Part shown: one piece after another, positions 60,153 through 64,000 of the stretch
How the letters are laid out: every line of letters starts with the position of its first letter
How positions within the stretch are numbered: position 1 is the first letter of the stretch
NCBI RefSeq assembly: GCF_014204985.1
Contig: NZ_JACHMP010000001.1
Span: 3,472,001 to 3,536,000, forward strand
Length of the DNA stretch: 64,000 nucleotides
Source: Streptosporangium becharense
Lineage (GTDB): Bacteria > Actinomycetota > Actinomycetes > Streptosporangiales > Streptosporangiaceae
Direction of reading: 5' to 3'
Translations under genes and position numbers: made by a program
Notes under the pieces: generated by a model
Databases searched by the model: none
What the model was told of the DNA's origin: nothing
What the model saw: only the letters and a program-made list of their open reading frames with translations

Positions 60153-62408
60153 GTGCAAGCTCAAGGCAAAGATCAGGGGTCGGCGGTCGTCAAGGTCGTC
60201 AAGCTGTTCGGCGCGTCGATCGCCACGGGCGTGCTGGTCGCCGCGGTGGCACTCCCTGCAGTGGGCGGCGCGGGAATGACGGTGAACGCCACGACGGACG
60301 AGCTACAGCTCCGCCCCGAGGAGCTCAAGGAGCCCCCTCTCCCGGAGAAGACCACCCTGCTCGACGCCGACGGCAAGCAGTTCGCCCAGTTCCATTTCAA
60401 TGAGGGCAACCGCGAGTCGGTCAAGCTGGACCAGGTCGCCGACGTGATGAAGACCGCCATCGTCGCGATCGAGGACTACCGGTTCTACGAGCACGGGGCG
60501 ATCGACCTGGAGGGCACCTTCCGCGCGGCGGTGAAGAACGTCTCCGGTGGCGGGGTCATCCAGGGCGGATCCTCCATCACCCAGCAGTACGTCAAGCTCG
60601 TGCTGCTCAACAGCGCCGAGACCAAGGAGGAGCAGGAGGCCGCGGTGGCGCCGACCTTCTCCCGCAAGCTCAACGAGCTGCGTCACGCGCTGGCCGTCGA
60701 GGAGAAGTACACCAAGTCGGAGATCCTTGAGCGGTACCTGAACATCTCCTACTTCGGCGCGGGCGCCTACGGCATCGAGACCGCGTCCAGGCGCTTCTTC
60801 GACAAGCCCGCCTCCAAGCTCAACCTGTGGGAGGCGGCGACCCTGGCCGGAGCGGTGCAGAACCCCAGCCAGACCGACCCCAGCCGGGGCAAGGCCTTCC
60901 GCGACCGGCTGCTGGAGCGGCGCAACGTCGTGCTGAACCGGATGGCCGAGCTGGGCAAGATCACCCAGCAGGAGGCCGACGAGGCCAAGAAGAAGAAGCT
61001 CGGCTGGAAGGACATCCCCGCCCCCGGTGGCTGCGAGGAGAGCGACTACCCCTACTTCTGCCTGTACGTCCAGCACGAGCTCCTGACGAACGAGGCCTTC
61101 GGCAAGTCCCGCAAGCAGCGCGAGCGGACGCTGGAGCGGGGCGGCCTCGTCATCAAGACGACGCTCGACCGCAAGGCGCAGAAGGCCTCGGAGAAGGCCA
61201 TCAAGCAGTTCGTCAAGACCAGCGACAAGCCGGTCGCCGCACAGGCGATGGTCGTCCCCGGCACCGGCGCCATCAAGGCGATGGCCGCCAGCCGCAAGTT
61301 CGGCGGGAACAAGAAGAAGAACGAGATCAGCTACAACCTCGTCGGCGACGCGGCGCACGGTGGCGGCGGTGGGTTCCAGGCGGGGTCCACGTTCAAGCCC
61401 TTCACCCTGCTGACGGCGCTCGAACAGGGCATGAAGCTCAACGACGGCTTCACCACCGGCTCCGGCTACAACGCGCCGAGCTACGGCGCCTTCCGCGACT
61501 GCAAGGGCAACGCGGTCGGCGACCCGAAGCACACGGTCAGCAACTCCAGTGAGGGCGGCGGCGGCTTCAAGACCCTGACCACCGGCACCCTCGGCTCGGT
61601 CAACACCTTCTTCCTGCGCCTGGAGGAGGAGGTCGGGCTCTGCGAGACGGTGAAGATGGCCAAGCGGCTGGGCATCAAGCGCGCCGACGGCCGTCCGCTG
61701 GCCGAGGTCGAGACCTTCACGCTCGGCCCCAACGAGATGGACCCGGTGACGGTCGCCGGCGCCTACGCGGCGATCGCCGCCCGCGGCACCTACTGCAAGC
61801 CGATGGTCATCACCGAGAGCGTCGACCGTGACGGCAAGGCCACGCCGTACAAGCCGGAGTGCAAGCAGGTGCTCGACGAGGAGGTCGCCGACGCGGCCTC
61901 GCACATCATGTCCGGGGTGTTCACCAAGGGCACGATGAGCCAGTACGGCGGCATCGGCCGCCCGGCGGCGGGCAAGACCGGCACCACCGACGGCTACACC
62001 GCCGCCTGGTTCGCCGGGTTCACCCCCGACCTCGCCTCCGCGGTGAGCATCGGCGACCCGCGCGGCGCCTTCAAGCACCCCCTGCTCAACGTGAACATCG
62101 GCGGGCAGTACTACGGCTACGTCTACGGCGCCACGATCTCCGGCCGCATCTGGAAGTACTCCATGATCGACGCGCTCAAGGGCGTCAAGGCGACCCCCTT
62201 CACCCCGGTGAACATGGATCGCTTCGGCGGCTGCTCCGCCGGCCGGTGCGCACCCAAGCCCCCGCCGAAGCCCGAGGGCGACGACGACGGCGGCGACCGG
62301 GGCCCCGACGGGCCGGGCGACGGCGAGGACGGCAACGGCGGCACGTTCTGGCCGGGCAACGACGGCGGACGCAACGGCGGCGGGAGCATCCCGATCGTCA
62401 CCCGATGA
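60153..62408 (+). CDS. ponA2: Class A penicillin-binding protein (PonA2 type)
   Basis: 751 residues from GTG 60153. One N-terminal membrane helix (FGASIATGVLVAAVALPAVGG). Glycosyltransferase family 51 domain: IEDYRFYEHGAIDLEGTFRA, GGSSITQQYVKL, ISYFGAGAYGIETAS. Transpeptidase domain: SxxK in AGSTFKPF, SxN in GSVNTFF, KTGTT in AAGKTGTTDGYTAAWFAGF. It polymerises and cross-links peptidoglycan outside the membrane. The C-terminal PASTA domain found in mycobacterial PonA2 is absent and is replaced by a Gly/Asp/Pro-rich tail (GDDDGGDRGPDGPGDGEDG). The locus order (whiB4 - ponA2 - metallophosphoesterase) matches M. tuberculosis. Confidence 0.95.
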   Translation: MQAQGKDQGSAVVKVVKLFGASIATGVLVAAVALPAVGGAGMTVNATTDELQLRPEELKEPPLPEKTTLLDADGKQFAQFHFNEGNRESVKLDQVADVMKTAIVAIEDYRFYEHGAIDLEGTFRAAVKNVSGGGVIQGGSSITQQYVKLVLLNSAETKEEQEAAVAPTFSRKLNELRHALAVEEKYTKSEILERYLNISYFGAGAYGIETASRRFFDKPASKLNLWEAATLAGAVQNPSQTDPSRGKAFRDRLLERRNVVLNRMAELGKITQQEADEAKKKKLGWKDIPAPGGCEESDYPYFCLYVQHELLTNEAFGKSRKQRERTLERGGLVIKTTLDRKAQKASEKAIKQFVKTSDKPVAAQAMVVPGTGAIKAMAASRKFGGNKKKNEISYNLVGDAAHGGGGGFQAGSTFKPFTLLTALEQGMKLNDGFTTGSGYNAPSYGAFRDCKGNAVGDPKHTVSNSSEGGGGFKTLTTGTLGSVNTFFLRLEEEVGLCETVKMAKRLGIKRADGRPLAEVETFTLGPNEMDPVTVAGAYAAIAARGTYCKPMVITESVDRDGKATPYKPECKQVLDEEVADAASHIMSGVFTKGTMSQYGGIGRPAAGKTGTTDGYTAAWFAGFTPDLASAVSIGDPRGAFKHPLLNVNIGGQYYGYVYGATISGRIWKYSMIDALKGVKATPFTPVNMDRFGGCSAGRCAPKPPPKPEGDDDGGDRGPDGPGDGEDGNGGTFWPGNDGGRNGGGSIPIVTR

Positions 62409-62418
62409 CCCGGTGACA

Positions 62419-62477
62419 ACGGCGGGAGCCCTCCTCCCGGCCCCTTCGAGGGGCTCGGGGAGGAGGGCTCCCGCCGT
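62419..62477. terminator. Long hairpin between PBP and YqeY genes
   Basis: ACGGCGGGAGCCCTCCTCCC (62419-62438) pairs perfectly with GGGAGGAGGGCTCCCGCCGT (62458-62477), a 20-bp stem with a further small CCCC-TTCG-GGGG-type stem inside. It lies 11 bp after the PBP stop and probably ends transcription from both sides. Confidence 0.8.
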
Positions 62478-62589
62478 CACACGGGCCGGCGACCGGTCCT
62501 ACGGACCCACCGGGCCGGCCGTGCGGCCTCACACCGCCGAGCCCGCCGCGCGGCTCCCGCCACCGGGCCGGCCGCGAGGGCCGGAGAGA

Positions 62590-63054
62590 TCAGGAGGAGA
62601 GCCTGGCGCGGACGACCTGGGCGACGCGGCCACCCTCGGCGCGGCCGGCGACCTTCGGGTTCACCAGCTTCATGACCTGCCCCATGGCCTGCGGTCCGGA
62701 TGCGCCGCTCTCGGCGACGGCCTCGTCCACGATCGCGGCGAGCTCCTCGTCGGAGAGCTGAGCCGGAAGGTACCCCTCCAGCACGGCCTGCTCGTCCAGC
62801 TCGGCCTGGGCCTGCTCCGCGCGTCCGGCGCCGGTGAACGCCTCGGCCGCCTCGCGGCGCTTCTTGGCCTCCTTCGTCAGCACCTTGAGGACCTCGTCGT
62901 CGGTCAGCTCACGCGCCGCCTTGCCCGAGACCTCCTCGACGTTCACGGCCGCCAGGGCCATGCGAAGCGTGCGGGTGCGGACCTCGTCCCTATTCCTCAT
63001 GGAGGCCGTGAGATCGGCCCTCAGTTTGTCCTTCAATGCGCTCATGCGGTCCAT
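62590..63054 (-). CDS. YqeY / GatB-like domain protein
   Basis: 154 residues from ATG 63054; ATG 63045 (MSALKDKLRADLTASMRNRDEV) is equally likely. The family pattern is LKDKLRADLTASMRNRDEVRTRTLRMALAAVNVEE, then TDDEVLKVLTKEAKKRREAAEAFTGAGRAEQAQAELDEQAVLEGYLPAQLSDEELAAIVDEAV, GQVMKLVNPKVAGRAEGGRVAQVVRARL. It resembles the tail domain of GatB that binds tRNA. A role in tRNA-linked quality control is possible but not established. The counterpart of Rv3688c is found a few genes on in mycobacteria. Confidence 0.9.
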   Translation of the reverse strand: MDRMSALKDKLRADLTASMRNRDEVRTRTLRMALAAVNVEEVSGKAARELTDDEVLKVLTKEAKKRREAAEAFTGAGRAEQAQAELDEQAVLEGYLPAQLSDEELAAIVDEAVAESGASGPQAMGQVMKLVNPKVAGRAEGGRVAQVVRARLSS

Positions 63055-63125
63055 CTTGCCGCCTCACCAGCCCCGCTGTATCCCGAGTTTCCGTCCGACG
63101 CGCCGATCTCAGGCATGATGAGGGG

Positions 63126-64000
63126 GTGAGGAAAGCAGCCGCGATTCCCCTGTCCCTGTTCGGCGCCGGTCTGGCCGGCCTCGTCTACGCCTCGGTCGTC
63201 GAACGCAACGCGTTCCGGCTGCGGCGTTTCGACGTCCCCGTGCTGGCACCCGGGCAGCGTCCGGTGCGCATCCTGCACCTGTCGGACCTGCATCTCACCC
63301 CCGGCAGGAGCATGCTCATCAACTGGGTCCGCTCGCTGGGGGCGCTCAACCCCGACCTGGTGGTCAACACCGGCGACTCCATCGCCCACCCCGAGGCGGT
63401 CGCACCCCTCATGCACGCCCTGGAGCCACTGCTGGCACGGCCGGGCCTGTTCGTCTACGGCTCCAACGACATGTACGAGCCACGGCCCAAGAACCCCGCA
63501 CGGTACCTCTGGCGCACCTCCAAGGCCGACTACGGCCAGAAGGTCCCCTCACTCCCCTGGGAGGAACTGGGCGCCGCCATGGCCGCGGAGGGCTGGCTCG
63601 ACATGAACAACACCACCGCCCGGATCAAGGTCGGCGACCTCGACGTGGCCGTGGGCGGCATCCACGACTCCCACATCAACCTCGACCGCTACGACCTGAT
63701 CGCCGGCCCGGCACCGGCGGAGGCCGACCTGCGCCTGGGGGTGATGCACTCGCCCGAGCCCCGCAACATGTCGCGCTTCGCCGCCGACGGCTACCAGCTC
63801 CTCCTGGCCGGTCACACCCACGGCGGCCAGGTCTGCGTCCCGTTCTACGGTGCCCTGGTCACGAACTGCGGAATCGACCGTGCCCGCGTCAAGGGCCTGA
63901 GCCGGCACGAATCCGCCTTCCTCCACGTCTCGGCGGGCCTCGGGACCAGCCCTTACTCCCCGGTCCGCTTCGCCTGTTATCCCGAGGCGAGCCTCCTCAC
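63126..64000 (+). CDS. Metallophosphoesterase, N-terminal part (3' end outside window)
   Basis: About 291 residues visible from GTG 63126, continuing past the window. Motifs: ILHLSDLHLTPG (D-x-H), VVNTGDS (G-D), YGSNDMYEPRP (GN(H/D) variant), GGIHDSHINL, and LLLAGHTHGGQVCVPF (GHTH). A short N-terminal hydrophobic stretch (AAAIPLSLFGAGLAGLVYASVV) suggests membrane attachment. It belongs to the calcineurin-like group with Rv3683 as its counterpart next to ponA2. Substrate unknown. AGGGG overlaps the GTG, so the ribosome binding site is atypical. Confidence 0.9.
   Translation, partial: MRKAAAIPLSLFGAGLAGLVYASVVERNAFRLRRFDVPVLAPGQRPVRILHLSDLHLTPGRSMLINWVRSLGALNPDLVVNTGDSIAHPEAVAPLMHALEPLLARPGLFVYGSNDMYEPRPKNPARYLWRTSKADYGQKVPSLPWEELGAAMAAEGWLDMNNTTARIKVGDLDVAVGGIHDSHINLDRYDLIAGPAPAEADLRLGVMHSPEPRNMSRFAADGYQLLLAGHTHGGQVCVPFYGALVTNCGIDRARVKGLSRHESAFLHVSAGLGTSPYSPVRFACYPEASLL

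Overview
The window is chromosomal DNA of a high-GC actinobacterium. Codons end mostly in G or C, GTG starts and 4-bp start/stop overlaps are common, and developmental regulators typical of mycelial actinomycetes (BldG- and WblA/WhiB4-type) are present. Gene order from about 30 kb to the right end follows a block known from Streptomyces coelicolor (around hppA-bldG-helicase-tad-acsA-nth-crp-wblA) and from Mycobacterium tuberculosis (Rv3649 to Rv3683: helicase, tad genes, ssd, acs, ephE, marP, nth, crp, ArsA pair, whiB4, ponA2). Streptosporangiales is my guess for the order, from overall content only. No prophage, CRISPR array, insertion sequence, tRNA or rRNA was recognised.

Layout. 0-4.5 kb: end of dnaJ, hspR and clpB (heat shock), then a secreted Pro-rich protein. 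4.7-9.7 kb: TPR-like protein, coiled-coil protein, TetR regulator with a hydrolase-SDR fusion enzyme, and a CapA-type lipoprotein. 9.8-15.7 kb: Fur-family regulator with catalase, molybdopterin oxidoreductase, HD hydrolase, Rieske membrane protein. 15.9-22.6 kb: TauE-type exporter, ABC ATPase, two-component system, SDR, QueA-like protein. 22.7-24.1 kb: two related secreted DUF11-like proteins. 24.6-29.6 kb: LuxR regulator, MarR, PlsC and GNAT acyltransferases, SerB, SixA with a tiny membrane protein. 30-36 kb: H+-pyrophosphatase, BldG with its anti-sigma partner, and a divergent SF2 helicase. 37-43 kb: a Tad (Flp-type) pilus/secretion cluster ending upstream in an Ssd/CpaE-like ATPase. 44-50 kb: a Fic-fold protein with a broken motif, acetyl-CoA synthetase, holin-like membrane protein, alpha/beta hydrolase, DUF309. 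50-57 kb: MarP protease, HEAT protein, NUDIX, endonuclease III, Crp, metallo-beta-lactamase-fold protein, second NUDIX, RidA, DUF4177. 57-64 kb: ArsA-like ATPase pair, WblA/WhiB4, class A PBP, YqeY-type protein, start of a metallophosphoesterase.

The most unusual signals are non-coding. (1) Five perfect DnaA-box-type 9-mers, four of them in head-to-head pairs, lie in one 700-bp gap of the tad cluster, and two weaker ones lie upstream of ssd. (2) Degenerate tandem repeats recur at the 3' ends of unrelated genes, often with one copy covering or touching the stop codon (15.66, 4.73, 18.78, 29.97, 36.08 and 40.07 kb). (3) A 17-bp stem covers the Shine-Dalgarno sequence of the secreted protein at 3559. 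(4) Several compact palindromes sit where operators would be expected: the hydrolase/SDR-TetR, fur-catalase, acsA and wblA/ponA control regions.
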